In this document: positions 8,213 to 17,925 of the stretch, one piece after another
Layout of the letters: each line of letters begins with the position of its first letter
Position numbering within the stretch: position 1 is the stretch's first letter
Source: Hymenobacter sp. YIM 151858-1
GTDB taxonomy: Bacteria > Bacteroidota > Bacteroidia > Cytophagales > Hymenobacteraceae
Direction: 5' to 3'
Assembly (NCBI RefSeq): GCF_025979705.1
Contig: NZ_CP110136.1
Coordinates: 3,410,001 to 3,474,000, forward strand
DNA length: 64,000 nucleotides
Program-made: the position numbers and the translations under genes
Notes under the pieces: generated by a model
What the model was told of the DNA's origin: nothing
Seen by the model: the letters and a program-made list of their open reading frames with translations, nothing else
Database searches by the model: none

Positions 8213-11200
8213 ATGAGATACCCCGAATACAAACAGCCCTTCGATTACGCCCAGGTTGGCACCGATATCCTGCGTTGGTGGCAGGAAAACGGCATTTTCG
8301 AGAAAAGCGTGAGCACCCGCGAGGGCCGCGAAACGTTCGTGTTCTACGAGGGCCCGCCCTCGGCCAACGGCGCGCCCGGCATTCACCACGTAATGGCCCG
8401 CACGGTAAAAGACATTTTCTGCCGCTACCAAACGCTTAAGGGCTTTCAGGTAAACCGCAAAGGCGGCTGGGACACCCACGGCCTGCCCATTGAGCTGCAG
8501 GTAGAGAAGGAGCTGGGCATCACGAAGGAGGACATCGGGAAGAAGATCAGCATCGAGGACTACAACCAGCGCTGCCGCGAAACGGTGATGCGGTTTAAGC
8601 ACCAGTGGGATGACTTGACCGAGAAGATGGGCTACTGGGTGGACCTCAACGACCCCTACATCACCTTCGAGCCGGAGTACATCGAGAGCTGCTGGGCGCT
8701 GCTGAAGAAGCTCTACGACAAGGGTTTGCTCTACAAGGGCTACACCATTCAGCCGTACTCGCCGGCGGCCGGTACCGGCCTCAGCTCGCACGAGTTGAAC
8801 CAACCCGGCACCTACCGCGACGTGAAGGACACGACCATCGTGGCCGAGTTCGAGGTGAAGCGCAACGAGCAGTCGGAGAAGCTGTTTGCCCTGGCCGACG
8901 GCCTGCCGGTGTTCGTGCTGGCCTGGACGACCACGCCCTGGACGCTGCCTGCCAATACGGGTTTGGCCGTGGGCAAAAACATCCGCTACGCCGTGGTGCG
9001 CACCTTCAACCCCTACACCCGCGAGCCGCAGGTAGTGGTGCTGGCCAAGGATTTGCTGAGCCGCCACTTCTCCGAAAAAGGCGCTGAGGCTTGGCTGGAC
9101 GAGTACAAACCCGGTGATAAAGTGCTGCCCTGGCGCCAGGTGGGCGAGTTCAGCGGCGCTGAGCTGGTGGGCATCGGCTACCAGCGTTTGTTCGGCCGCG
9201 AAGTTGGTTTCCCGGCCTTCGAAGGGGAGGAGCGGGCTTTCCGCGTAATTCCTGGTGACTTCGTAACCACCGAAGACGGTACCGGCATTGTGCACATCTC
9301 GCCCACCTTCGGCGCCGATGACTTCCGCGTAGCCCAGCAAAACGATATCCCGGCCCTGCTTGTCGTCGGCGACGACGGCAAGCCCGGCCCCATCGTGGAC
9401 CGCACCGGCCGCTACGTGCCGCAAATGGGCGAATTTGGCGGCCGTTGGGTGAAAAACTACGACGGCCACGACGACTCCGCCGCCGACTACCGCACCCTCG
9501 ACGTGGACATCAGCGTGCGCCTGAAGGAGCGCGGCCGGGCCTTCAAAGTGGAGAAGTACGAGCACACCTACCCGCACTGCTGGCGCACCGATAAGCCCGT
9601 GCTGTACTACCCGCTCGACTCGTGGTTTATCAAGACCACGGCCGTCAAGGACCGCCTCATCGAGCTCAACAAAACCATCAACTGGAAGCCCGAAAGCACC
9701 GGCACCGGCCGCTTCGGCAACTGGTTGGAGAACCTGGTTGACTGGAACCTGAGCCGCTCGCGCTACTGGGGTACGCCGCTGCCCATCTGGCGCACGCAGG
9801 ATGGCACGGAGGAGCTGTGCATTGGCTCGGTGGAGGAGCTAAAGCGGGAGATTGACAAGGCCGTAGCGGCCGAAATCATGACCCACAACCCCTACGCCAA
9901 CGGCGAAAAGGTAGACCTGCACCGGCCATACGTCGACGATATTTTCCTCGTGTCGCCGTCGGGCCAGCCCATGTACCGCGAGCCGGACCTCATCGACGTG
10001 TGGTTCGACTCGGGCGCTATGCCCTACGCGCAGTGGCACTACCCGCTCGAAAACGAAGGTCAGTTCAAGAAGAATTTCCCGGCCGATTTCATTGCCGAAG
10101 GTGTCGACCAGACGCGCGGCTGGTTCTTTACGCTGCACGCCCTAGGGGTGATGCTGGAAGACTCGGTGGCGTTTAAGAACGTAATAGCCAACGGCTTGGT
10201 GCTCGACAAGAACGGCAACAAGATGTCAAAGCGCCTCGGCAACGCCATCGATCCGTTCGAAACCATCGGCAAATTCGGGCCCGATGCCACGCGCTGGTAC
10301 ATGATTGCCAACGCCCAGCCCTGGGACAACCTGAAGTTCGACCTGGCTGGCATTACGGAGGTACAGCGCCGCTTTTTCGGCACGCTGTTCAACACGTACT
10401 CGTTCTACGCCCTCTACGCCAACCTCGACGAGTTCCAGACCCGCGAGTTCGACCGTGTGCCGCTCACCGAGCTGTCGGAGCTGGACCGCTGGATTCTCTC
10501 GAAGCTGCAGTCGCTCATCTTGGAAGTACAGGGTCATTTCGACAACTACGACCCCACGAAAGCGGCCCGCGCTATCCAGGATTTCGTCACCGATCAGCTC
10601 TCCAACTGGTACGTGCGCCTCTCGCGCCGCCGTTTCTGGAAAGGCGAGCTAACCACGGATAAGCAGGCCGCCTTCGAAACCCTGCAGCAGTGCCTCGTGG
10701 TGGTGTCGCAGCTGATGTCGCCCATCGCGCCCTTCTTCGCCGAGTGGCTCTACAAGAACATGACCGACGGCATGCGCGCCGAGGCGGTGGAAAAAGCTAC
10801 CCCGCTGCGCTACGAATCGGTGCACCTCACGGAGCTGGTAGAAGCCGAAGAAAGCCTGATTGACAAGGCTTTGGAAGAGCGTATGGACTTGGCCCAGCGC
10901 ATCAGCTCGCTTACGCACTCGCTCCGGAAGAAATCGGTACTGAAGGTGCGTCAGCCGCTGCAGCGCATCCTCGTGCCGGTGCTCACCGAGACGACTCGCG
11001 AGCAGGTAGGGAAGGTAGAGGACCTGATTTGCGCCGAGGTGAACGTGAAGCACGTGGAGTTCCTCGACGATACCTCGGGCGTGCTGGTGAAGTCGGTGAA
11101 GCCCAACTTCAAGCGCCTAGGTCAGCAGTTTGGCCCGCGCCTGAAGGCCGTGGCGGCCCGCATTCAGCAGATGACGTCGGAGGAAATCGGCCAGCTCGAA

Positions 11201-11617
11201 AAGGCTGGTCAGCTGATGGTAGAGGTTGAGGCTCAGGAGGTAACGCTTTCGCCGGAAGACGTGGAAATCCGCACCGAAGACCTGCCCGGCTGGCTGGTAG
11301 CCACCGACGGCCCGCTGACAGTTGCCCTCGACGTAACCCTGACCGACGAGCTGCGGCACGAAGGCGTAGCCCGCGAGCTGGTGAACCGTTTGCAGAATCT
11401 GCGCAAGGATTCGGGCCTCGAAGTGCAGGACAAAATTCGGGTGACCCTAGGTGCCGACCAGCCCGAACTGGTACAGGCCGTGCAGGAATTCGGCGATTAT
11501 ATCCGCACCGAAACCCAAGCCCTGTCGCTGGATCTGGCGAATGGTCTGACGGACGGCGCCGTGCTCGAATTTGACGAGTACAGCGTGCCGGTGCGCCTGG
11601 AAGTCGTAAAAAGCTGA
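8213..11617 (+). CDS. ileS: Isoleucine--tRNA ligase
   Basis: A 1134-residue class I synthetase that charges tRNA-Ile. The HIGH motif appears as GIHH within PPSANGAPGIHHVMA (about residues 48-62), and KMSKR at about residue 670 is the second ATP-binding motif. The large insertion between them (about 200-420) is the CP1 editing domain that hydrolyses misacylated Val-tRNA. The C-terminal anticodon-binding domain follows. The length and the absence of the C-terminal zinc-finger cysteines of the E. coli type fit the eukaryote-like IleRS class (type 2, often mupirocin-tolerant) common in Bacteroidota; the resistance is inference. The ATG follows a CCTAGGT copy by about 20 bases. The gene heads a pair with lspA, the usual order in this phylum, though the dksA-like gene often lying between them is at 27.7 kb here. 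Confidence 0.97.
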   Translation: MRYPEYKQPFDYAQVGTDILRWWQENGIFEKSVSTREGRETFVFYEGPPSANGAPGIHHVMARTVKDIFCRYQTLKGFQVNRKGGWDTHGLPIELQVEKELGITKEDIGKKISIEDYNQRCRETVMRFKHQWDDLTEKMGYWVDLNDPYITFEPEYIESCWALLKKLYDKGLLYKGYTIQPYSPAAGTGLSSHELNQPGTYRDVKDTTIVAEFEVKRNEQSEKLFALADGLPVFVLAWTTTPWTLPANTGLAVGKNIRYAVVRTFNPYTREPQVVVLAKDLLSRHFSEKGAEAWLDEYKPGDKVLPWRQVGEFSGAELVGIGYQRLFGREVGFPAFEGEERAFRVIPGDFVTTEDGTGIVHISPTFGADDFRVAQQNDIPALLVVGDDGKPGPIVDRTGRYVPQMGEFGGRWVKNYDGHDDSAADYRTLDVDISVRLKERGRAFKVEKYEHTYPHCWRTDKPVLYYPLDSWFIKTTAVKDRLIELNKTINWKPESTGTGRFGNWLENLVDWNLSRSRYWGTPLPIWRTQDGTEELCIGSVEELKREIDKAVAAEIMTHNPYANGEKVDLHRPYVDDIFLVSPSGQPMYREPDLIDVWFDSGAMPYAQWHYPLENEGQFKKNFPADFIAEGVDQTRGWFFTLHALGVMLEDSVAFKNVIANGLVLDKNGNKMSKRLGNAIDPFETIGKFGPDATRWYMIANAQPWDNLKFDLAGITEVQRRFFGTLFNTYSFYALYANLDEFQTREFDRVPLTELSELDRWILSKLQSLILEVQGHFDNYDPTKAARAIQDFVTDQLSNWYVRLSRRRFWKGELTTDKQAAFETLQQCLVVVSQLMSPIAPFFAEWLYKNMTDGMRAEAVEKATPLRYESVHLTELVEAEESLIDKALEERMDLAQRISSLTHSLRKKSVLKVRQPLQRILVPVLTETTREQVGKVEDLICAEVNVKHVEFLDDTSGVLVKSVKPNFKRLGQQFGPRLKAVAARIQQMTSEEIGQLEKAGQLMVEVEAQEVTLSPEDVEIRTEDLPGWLVATDGPLTVALDVTLTDELRHEGVARELVNRLQNLRKDSGLEVQDKIRVTLGADQPELVQAVQEFGDYIRTETQALSLDLANGLTDGAVLEFDEYSVPVRLEVVKS

Positions 11618-11626
11618 GCCACAGTA

Positions 11627-11657
11627 GCCGGGCGGCGTGCTAAATTCGCCGCCCGGC
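11627..11657 (+). terminator. Strong hairpin after ileS
   Basis: A perfect 11-bp stem GCCGGGCGGCG/CGCCGCCCGGC with a nine-base loop lies ten bases after the ileS stop codon. No T-run follows, so it may be a Rho-independent-like pause, an attenuator or an mRNA 3'-end stabiliser rather than a full terminator. Confidence 0.6.
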
Positions 11658-11842
11658 ACACCGGCGCACAAAATGCCGCCGGAGTAGTCTGAAAAGGTCA
11701 AAAATCCCCATTTTCAAGCCCGGAAGGGCAAACCTATCGGCACAAAGCCCGACAGAATCTTGTGCCAAGCTAGTCTAAGATTGGGGTGTAGCGGTGTGCC
11801 AACTGCAGTCCAATTCGGCCCGGCGGCTAAATCAGCGAATTC

Positions 11843-12481
11843 ATGAAATACTGGAAGTACTACCTGCTCGCGCTGCTGGTAATTGTTATCGACCAACTCT
11901 CGAAGTGGGCCGTGCATACCTACATGCAACCGGGCATGCCGGGCGAAATTCCACTGCTGGGCGACTGGTTTAAGCTGCACTACACGCTCAATCCGGGCAT
12001 GGCTTTCGGGGTAGAGTTGCCGCCGCCTTACGGCAAGGTGTTGCTCACGAGCTTCCGGTTGGTGGCCGTTACGGGCATTGCGTACTACATCTACCGCTTG
12101 CGCAAACAAGGCATGCCCAGCGGCCTGATCTGGTGCGTGGCCGCCATACTCGGCGGGGCCATCGGTAACCTTATCGACTCAATTTCCTACGGCCTGATCT
12201 ACGACAACGCGCCGTTTGGCTCGCCCACGCCGTGGTTCCACGGCCAAGTTATCGACATGCTGTACCTCGACCTGTACGAAGGCTTCTTGCCCGACTCCTG
12301 GCCGCTGATTGGCAACATGCACGTGTCGCTCTGGCCCATCTTCAACATTGCCGATGCGGCCATTTTCCTGGGGGTGATGTTCATTTTGCTGAACCAGAAC
12401 CGCTTTTTCCACCCGCATCCGCAGCCAGCCCACCATGCCGAACACCGTTCTGATGCCGAAGCTGCCACCGAAATAGCCTAG
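11843..12481 (+). CDS. lspA: Lipoprotein signal peptidase (signal peptidase II)
   Basis: A 212-residue inner-membrane aspartic peptidase that cleaves the signal peptide of prolipoproteins after lipidation of the Cys. Four membrane spans are visible, the first at about residues 5-23. The two catalytic aspartates lie in the conserved segments GGAIGNLIDSISYG (about residues 104-117) and FNIADAAIFLG (about 168-178). The protein is longer than the E. coli enzyme (164) because of an insertion between the two Asp motifs and a His/Ala-rich C-terminal tail, both usual in Bacteroidota. Substrates in this window would include LptC, the DUF4270 protein and two small lipoproteins. The stop codon is part of a CCTAGGT copy, and a terminator follows. 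Confidence 0.96.
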   Translation: MKYWKYYLLALLVIVIDQLSKWAVHTYMQPGMPGEIPLLGDWFKLHYTLNPGMAFGVELPPPYGKVLLTSFRLVAVTGIAYYIYRLRKQGMPSGLIWCVAAILGGAIGNLIDSISYGLIYDNAPFGSPTPWFHGQVIDMLYLDLYEGFLPDSWPLIGNMHVSLWPIFNIADAAIFLGVMFILLNQNRFFHPHPQPAHHAEHRSDAEAATEIA

Positions 12482-12525
12482 GTACTCCGGATTATGTTAA
12501 GTAGCTGAGCTTAGCCACTTTTTTG

Positions 12526-12563
12526 CAACAGCCCGCGCCGAAAGCGCGGGCTGTTGAATTTTT
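12526..12563 (+). terminator. Intrinsic terminator after lspA
   Basis: A perfect 13-bp stem CAACAGCCCGCGC/GCGCGGGCTGTTG with a five-base loop is followed by AATTTTT. It closes the ileS-lspA unit. Confidence 0.92.
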
Positions 12564-12629
12564 ACGCCGAACGTTGCCGTTCTTGCACCTGCGCGGCTAT
12601 TTGCTGGCGCCTCATACTTTGTTTGCCTT

Positions 12630-14633
12630 TTGAAGCCGCTGCTCGACATCCGCGACCTGACCATTGATTTTGCCTCGCAATACGGCACCACGCGTGCGGT
12701 AGAAGGGATTTCCTTTCAGCTGAACGCGGGCGAAACGGTGGCCATTGTGGGCGAGTCGGGCTCGGGCAAATCGGTGACATCCTTGGCGCTGCTGGGGCTG
12801 ATTCCAATGCCGCCGGGCAAGCTGAGTGGGGGAGAAGCACGCTTTCAGTCGCAGGCCCTAGGTGGCGAGGTCGATTTGCTGCGTCTCTCGGAGGAAGAGC
12901 TGCAGCGGGTACGCGGCAACGAAATTTCGATGATTTTTCAGGAGCCGATGACCTCCCTGAACCCCGTGCACACCTGCGGGGAGCAAGTGGTGGAGGCTTT
13001 GCTGCTGCACACTTCGCTGAGCAAACAGGAAGCCGCGGCGCGCACCATCGAGCTATTCACGGAAGCGCAGTTGCCACGGCCCGAAAAAATCTTCAAGTCC
13101 TACCCGCACGAAATCAGCGGGGGCCAAAAGCAGCGGGTAATGATAGCCATGGCCATGGCCTGCCAGCCCGCCATCCTGATTGCCGACGAGCCCACCACGG
13201 CCCTCGACGTAACGGTGCAGGCCCGCATTCTGCAACTCATCGACGATTTGCGCCGGCAGCGCAACACGGCCGTGCTCTTCATCACCCACGACCTAGGCGT
13301 GGTGGCCGAAATTGCCGACCGCATTCTGGTGATGTACCGCGGCAAGGTGGTGGAGCAGGGGAGCGTGCTCGACATTTTCACGAACCCCAAGCACCCGTAT
13401 ACCAAAGGGCTGCTGGCGTGTCGGCCAAAATTGTCGCAAGGCAAAAAAAGATTGCCCACGGTGGCCGATTTTATGCGCGAAGATGCTGCCGGCGGCTTTT
13501 TTAGCACTGAAACCGCGCCGTTGCAAAGCCCTGCTAACGAGGTAGCTGCTTTAGTAGACGAACACTCTCAGAGTGCAGACGAAACTACCAAATTGTTCCC
13601 CGTGGAACATCCGTCTGATGTTCCACAAGCGGCCGATGCTTTGGTGGGTTTTAAGCAGGCGCCGCTGCTCGAAACCGGAGTGCCCGTACCCAATGCCGCT
13701 GCTGCACCCATCGTAACTGCTCCGGCTGAACCAGCTGCGGCTGATGTAGCTCAGGTGAAAGCCCTAGGTGCTGCCGCAAGCGAGCAGGTGAAACAGTCGG
13801 GCGAGGTGCTGCTACGCGTGCAGGACTTGCGCGTGTACTACCCGGTGCGCAAAGGCTTTTTCGGACGCGCCACCGAAGTGGTGCGCGCCGTCGATGGCGT
13901 GAGCTTCGACATTTACCGCGGTGAAACCGTGGGGCTGGTAGGAGAGTCGGGCTGCGGAAAAACTACCCTGGGGCGTACGCTGCTGAGGTTGGTGGAACCA
14001 ACCAGCGGCAGCATTCTGTTTGATGGTACCGATTGGGCAAAGCTGCGGGCGGGCGAGTTGCGCCGCCGTCGCCGCGATTTCCAGATGGTGTTTCAGGACC
14101 CCTACGCCGCCCTCAATCCCATGCTCACGGTGGGTGAGGCCATTTTGGAGCCAATGCGCGTGCACAACGTAGGAGGAACCCGCCAGCAGCAAAAAGACCG
14201 CGTATTGGAGCTGCTGCGCACGGTGGGCCTGAAAGAAGAACACTACCTCCGCTACCCGCACGAGTTCAGCGGTGGCCAGCGCCAGCGCATTTGCATTGCG
14301 CGGGCCTTGGCGCTGCAGCCCAAGTGCATCATCTGCGATGAATCCGTATCGGCGCTCGATGTGTCGGTGCAGGCGCAGGTGCTCAACTTGCTGAACGACC
14401 TGAAGCGCGACTTCGGCATCACGTACCTGTTCATCACCCACGATTTATCGGTGGCGCGTTTTATGAGCGACCGGCTGCTGGTAATGAACCAGGGGCAGAT
14501 TGTGGAGCAAGGCCTGGCGGCCGACATCTACGCCAACCCGCAGCACGAGTACACCCAGCGCCTGCTGGCAGCCATCCCGAAGGATACGCCGGCTGACATT
14601 CGCGCCGCCGTGGCTCGCCGGCAATTGGCGTAA
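12630..14633 (+). CDS. Fused oligopeptide/dipeptide ABC transporter ATPase (DppD-DppF type)
   Basis: A 667-residue protein carrying two complete ABC ATPase domains that power peptide or nickel import permeases. Domain 1 has Walker A GESGSGKS (about residue 41), signature SGGQKQR (about 165) and Walker B ILIADEPT. Domain 2 has Walker A GESGCGKT (about 437), signature SGGQRQR (about 546) and [12 protein letters not shown]. Each is followed by the oligopeptide-type C-terminal extension ([18 protein letters not shown]). The linker (about 285-395) is an Ala/Pro/Glu-rich, poorly conserved spacer containing a parS-like DNA site. The start is a TTG giving [10 protein letters not shown]; no better ATG exists in front of the domain. 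The permease and binding-protein genes are not adjacent, so the substrate is open. Confidence 0.92.
   Translation: MKPLLDIRDLTIDFASQYGTTRAVEGISFQLNAGETVAIVGESGSGKSVTSLALLGLIPMPPGKLSGGEARFQSQALGGEVDLLRLSEEELQRVRGNEISMIFQEPMTSLNPVHTCGEQVVEALLLHTSLSKQEAAARTIELFTEAQLPRPEKIFKSYPHEISGGQKQRVMIAMAMACQPAILIADEPTTALDVTVQARILQLIDDLRRQRNTAVLFITHDLGVVAEIADRILVMYRGKVVEQGSVLDIFTNPKHPYTKGLLACRPKLSQGKKRLPTVADFMREDAAGGFFSTETAPLQSPANEVAALVDEHSQSADETTKLFPVEHPSDVPQAADALVGFKQAPLLETGVPVPNAAAAPIVTAPAEPAAADVAQVKALGAAASEQVKQSGEVLLRVQDLRVYYPVRKGFFGRATEVVRAVDGVSFDIYRGETVGLVGESGCGKTTLGRTLLRLVEPTSGSILFDGTDWAKLRAGELRRRRRDFQMVFQDPYAALNPMLTVGEAILEPMRVHNVGGTRQQQKDRVLELLRTVGLKEEHYLRYPHEFSGGQRQRICIARALALQPKCIICDESVSALDVSVQAQVLNLLNDLKRDFGITYLFITHDLSVARFMSDRLLVMNQGQIVEQGLAADIYANPQHEYTQRLLAAIPKDTPADIRAAVARRQLA
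13594..13626. other. parS-like site inside the ABC ATPase linker
   Basis: TGTTCCCCGTGGAACA (13594-13609) differs at one position from the palindrome TGTTCCACGTGGAACA, a form of the widely conserved ParB-binding site parS. A further half-site TGTTCCAC follows at 13619-13626. Both fall in the non-conserved linker of the ABC ATPase, where the protein sequence is free to vary. A second parS-like site at 22,586 makes a chance match less likely. Confidence 0.55.
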
Positions 14634-15074
14634 CCTGGGCTCCTATAGCAAGGTCTGGTAGCTGATATTTTGGCTAGGTGGCTTACAACGCCTGGCTTAT
14701 TGCGGCTGCAATGCTCTTCTGAACGCATTACAACTCCTATACGAGCACTTTGTAGTTCAACCATGGCCGGGTGTGCCTCAAAACACCAGCGTGGCTTAAA
14801 ACGCCCGAAAACTGCTTAACTCCCCTCTTGCTGCTTCTCGCGTATCACCTAGCAGCTTCGATTACCGTCGAAATATTCAGAAGTTCTGTTTTTTCGCACA
14901 ACCTAAGTCGGCACTTTGCCGAACAACTACTGCCCGCAGGCCCCTAGGTCGGTAGGCAGTTACCATCCACCCGTGGGCAAGCCCGGTACCCAGTCCAGCG
15001 GCTACCCACTGTTACCAGCTAATTCGCCGCCCGTCAGAGATACCCAAAAGCAGCCCGGCGGCGACCCTTTTCGA
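14634..15074 (+). promoter_or_regulatory. Upstream region of rnr, no gene seen
   Basis: This 441-base stretch is AT-richer than the flanking genes and carries no convincing coding sequence. Near its end is a weak -7-like GCACTTTG (14909-14916) with a T-rich tract about 20 bases upstream, a plausible promoter for the RNase R gene. A CCTAGGT copy lies at 14943. Transcription from this promoter would give a leader of about 150 bases. I see no riboswitch family in it. Confidence 0.4.
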
Positions 15075-17651
15075 ATGAGAAGAAACAACGAATCGGCCGA
15101 TGCGCCGCGCCCCTCGCGCGACCCGGCCCGCCGCCGCGAGGCAGCCGCCCCGGCACCCGTATCGAAGACCCTGGTGTTCCGCATTTTTGCCGACAACCCG
15201 GGCAAGGTGTTTAGCTACCGCCAGATTTCGCGTCGCCTAGGTGTCGTGAGCAAAGAGCAGCGCGAAGAGGTGTTTCACCACCTCAAGGACCTCAAGCGTA
15301 GCGGCCACATCGCCCTGCTCCAGAACGACGACTACCGCTTGGTAGAGCTGCCGGGCCGCTCCTTCAACGAGCGCCCCGACAACGACAAGCCCGCCCGCGA
15401 CCGGGGCCCGAAGCGTGGTAAGTTCGACCCTGGCTTTGTGGCCGAACTGGGCCAGGAGCCCGTGACGCACCGCCGCCGTACGCCCGGCTTCGATTTCCCC
15501 GGCACCACCGACCGCACCCACCGCCCCGGCAACTACCGCCACCGCGAGGCCGGCGCCGGCGGGCAGGAAATTACCGGCACCGTCGACCTGGCCAACAACA
15601 AGTACGCCTACATCGTGAGCGAGGAGCTCAGCGAAGACCTGCGCGTGTACACCGACCGCCTTGGCTTTGCCCTCGACGGCGATACCGTGCGCGTGCGCCT
15701 GGGCAAGGCCCGTGACGGCCGCCCCTCCGGCGACGTGGTGCAGGTACTTGAGCGTCGCAAAGAAGAAGTGGTAGGCCGCCTGATGATGCAGGCGGGCTTT
15801 GGCTTTGTGCAGCCCGACAACAAGCGTATCTACTTCGATGTGTTTGTGCCCGGCCATGCTTTTGCCGATGCCAAGAACGGTGACAAGGTGCTCGTGAAAA
15901 TCACCGAGTGGCCCGACGAGTTCGGCCGCCAGCCGGTGGGCGAAGTGCTGCGCAGCTTCGGCGCGGCCGGGGAGCACGAGGCCGAGATTCACGCCATCAT
16001 GGCGGAGTTCGGCTTGCCCTTCGAGTTCCCCGAAGAAGTGGAGCGCGAGGCCAACGAAATCCCGGCCAACATCTCGGCCGAGGAAATTGCCAAGCGCCGC
16101 GACTTCCGCGACATCACGACTTTTACCATCGACCCCGTTGATGCCAAGGACTTCGACGATGCCCTCTCCTTGCGCCAGCTCGAGAACGGGCACTGGGAGG
16201 TGGGCGTGCACATCGCCGACGTAACGCACTACGTGTTGCCCGGCACCCGCCTCGAGAAGGAAGCCCACTGGCGCGCCACCTCGGTGTACCTCGTCGACCG
16301 CACTATTCCGATGCTGCCCGAACGCCTCTCCAACGGCCTCTGCTCGCTGCGCCCGCACGAAGACAAGCTGACTTTCTCGGCCGTGTTCGAGCTCGACGAG
16401 CAAGGCAAGCTCTACGACGCGTGGTTTGGCCGCACCATCATTCACTCCGACCGCCGCTTCACCTACGAAGAGGCGCAGGAGCGGATTGAGTCGGGCGAGG
16501 GCGATTTTGCCGACGAGGTGAACCTGCTCAACCGCATTGCCAAGGAGCTGCAGGCGGCGCGCTTCCGCAAGGGCGCCATCAGCTTCGAGGCGCCCGAGGT
16601 GAAGTTTAAGCTCGACGAGCACGGCAAGCCCGTGGGCGTGTATGTGAAAGAGCGCAAGGACGCGCACAAGCTGATTGAGGAGTTTATGCTGCTCGCCAAC
16701 CGCAAAGTGGCCGAGTTCGTGTACCGCCTCAAAAAGACGAAGCCGCGCTTCACGATGGTGTACCGTACCCACAACGCGCCCGACCCCGAGCGCCTCGAAA
16801 ACTTCGCGCTGTTTGCCCGCCAGTTTGGCTACGACCTGAATCTGGGCGAAGACGCCAACGTGAGCAAGGAGCTGAACAAGCTGACTGCCGAGGTAGAAGG
16901 CAAGCCCGAGCAATCGGTGATTCAGGCTCTGGCGGTGCGCTCCATGGCCAAGGCCATTTACACCACCGAAGCCCTAGGTCACTTTGGCCTGGCCTTCGAC
17001 CACTACTCGCACTTCACCTCGCCCATCCGCCGGTACCCCGACATGATGGCGCACCGCCTGCTCGAGCACTACCTGCACGGCGGCAAGAACGTGGACGCCG
17101 AGGAGCTGGAAGAAGACTGCAAGCACTCTTCGGAGCGCGAGAAGCGGGCCGCCCAGGCCGAGCGCGCCAGCATCAAGTACAAGCAGGTCGAGTTCATGGC
17201 CGAGCACGTGGGCGAGGAATTCACCGGCGTGGTATCGGGCCTTACCGAATGGGGCCTGTACGTGGAGATGGGCGAAACCAAGAGCGAAGGCATGGCTCGC
17301 CTGGCCGATATTCAGGAGGACTTTTTCGAACTCGACAAGGAGAACCTGCGCATCATCGGCCGCAACACGGGCCGCATCATTCGCTTCGGCGACGAGGTAA
17401 AGGTGATTATCAAAGCCGCCAACCTGCTCGACCGCACCATCGACCTGGAGCTGGTGTCGCTGCCGCGCAACGCCGGCCGTGCTGCCCGCCCCCGCGAGGA
17501 GTTCGGCGACCGGGCTCCGCGCCAACGCCCCGGTGGCCGCGGCGTGGCCGGGGGTACCGGTGGCGGTGGCCGCCCGCGCCGCGAAGGTGGCCGTTCGGCC
17601 TCCGACAAGCCCAAGCCCAAGGGCAAAGGCCGCAGCCGCTACCACGGCTAA
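15075..17651 (+). CDS. rnr: Ribonuclease R
   Basis: An 858-residue 3'-5' exoribonuclease of the RNB family, which degrades structured RNA and helps in rRNA and mRNA quality control. Order of domains: an N-terminal winged-helix-like segment (about residues 30-95), cold-shock domains (about 150-300), the RNB catalytic domain with the acidic cluster DPVDAKDFDDA (about 351-361), an S1 RNA-binding domain (about 695-785, from EEFTGVVSGLTEWGLY), and a basic Gly/Arg tail. The ATG giving MRRNNESADA is chosen because the frame upstream (to 14916) would overlap the likely promoter and reads as Pro/Ser-rich low complexity. The C-terminal Gly-Arg run ending in KGKGRSR is likely an RNA-binding extension. 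A terminator follows. Confidence 0.95.
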   Translation: MRRNNESADAPRPSRDPARRREAAAPAPVSKTLVFRIFADNPGKVFSYRQISRRLGVVSKEQREEVFHHLKDLKRSGHIALLQNDDYRLVELPGRSFNERPDNDKPARDRGPKRGKFDPGFVAELGQEPVTHRRRTPGFDFPGTTDRTHRPGNYRHREAGAGGQEITGTVDLANNKYAYIVSEELSEDLRVYTDRLGFALDGDTVRVRLGKARDGRPSGDVVQVLERRKEEVVGRLMMQAGFGFVQPDNKRIYFDVFVPGHAFADAKNGDKVLVKITEWPDEFGRQPVGEVLRSFGAAGEHEAEIHAIMAEFGLPFEFPEEVEREANEIPANISAEEIAKRRDFRDITTFTIDPVDAKDFDDALSLRQLENGHWEVGVHIADVTHYVLPGTRLEKEAHWRATSVYLVDRTIPMLPERLSNGLCSLRPHEDKLTFSAVFELDEQGKLYDAWFGRTIIHSDRRFTYEEAQERIESGEGDFADEVNLLNRIAKELQAARFRKGAISFEAPEVKFKLDEHGKPVGVYVKERKDAHKLIEEFMLLANRKVAEFVYRLKKTKPRFTMVYRTHNAPDPERLENFALFARQFGYDLNLGEDANVSKELNKLTAEVEGKPEQSVIQALAVRSMAKAIYTTEALGHFGLAFDHYSHFTSPIRRYPDMMAHRLLEHYLHGGKNVDAEELEEDCKHSSEREKRAAQAERASIKYKQVEFMAEHVGEEFTGVVSGLTEWGLYVEMGETKSEGMARLADIQEDFFELDKENLRIIGRNTGRIIRFGDEVKVIIKAANLLDRTIDLELVSLPRNAGRAARPREEFGDRAPRQRPGGRGVAGGTGGGGRPRREGGRSASDKPKPKGKGRSRYHG

Positions 17652-17675
17652 GCTGGCTTATTGCCGAATGAATAG

Positions 17676-17711
17676 ACCGCCCTGTTGGCCTAGCGCCGGC
17701 AGGGCGGTTTT
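17676..17711 (+). terminator. Intrinsic terminator after rnr
   Basis: A 9-bp stem ACCGCCCTG/CAGGGCGGT encloses a 15-base loop that itself contains GGC/GCC pairing, followed by TTTTG. It lies 25 bases after the rnr stop. Confidence 0.85.
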
Positions 17712-17715
17712 GCAT

Positions 17716-17846
17716 GTAGCGCGGACTTTGTAGTCCGCGTCCACAGATACTATTCTCTAAATCCTTGCCCTAGGTCCTGAGGATTGAGTTTCTATCCGGG
17801 GACGCGGACTGCAACCGCAGGTCGGCGCAGCCAAAGTACGCGCTAC
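17716..17846. repeat. REP/MITE-like inverted-repeat element
   Basis: The element begins with GTAGCGCGGACTTTGTAG, whose inner part forms a perfect 8-bp hairpin CGCGGACT/AGTCCGCG (17720-17739), continues into GTCC, and ends with the near-complement GGACGCGGACTGCAA (from 17799) and GCGCTAC (17840-17846). The outer ends GTAGCGC and GCGCTAC are exact reverse complements. The right half is eroded. A CCTAGGT copy lies in the middle (17769). It looks like a non-coding dispersed repeat of the REP type; copies elsewhere in the genome would be expected. Confidence 0.6.
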
Positions 17847-17925
17847 TACGCGCTGCCGCGCCTTGCGCAACTGCCCGTGCCACCCAGGCGTCGTACCTTG
17901 CACCCGACGACTTACTGCCGCCTCT

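Noticed and set aside
15237-16913. Long minus-strand open frame of 558 codons opposite rnr
   Set aside because: It lies wholly within the RNase R gene; the translation is Leu/Val/His-rich low complexity, the usual antisense shadow of GC-rich codons, with no domain.
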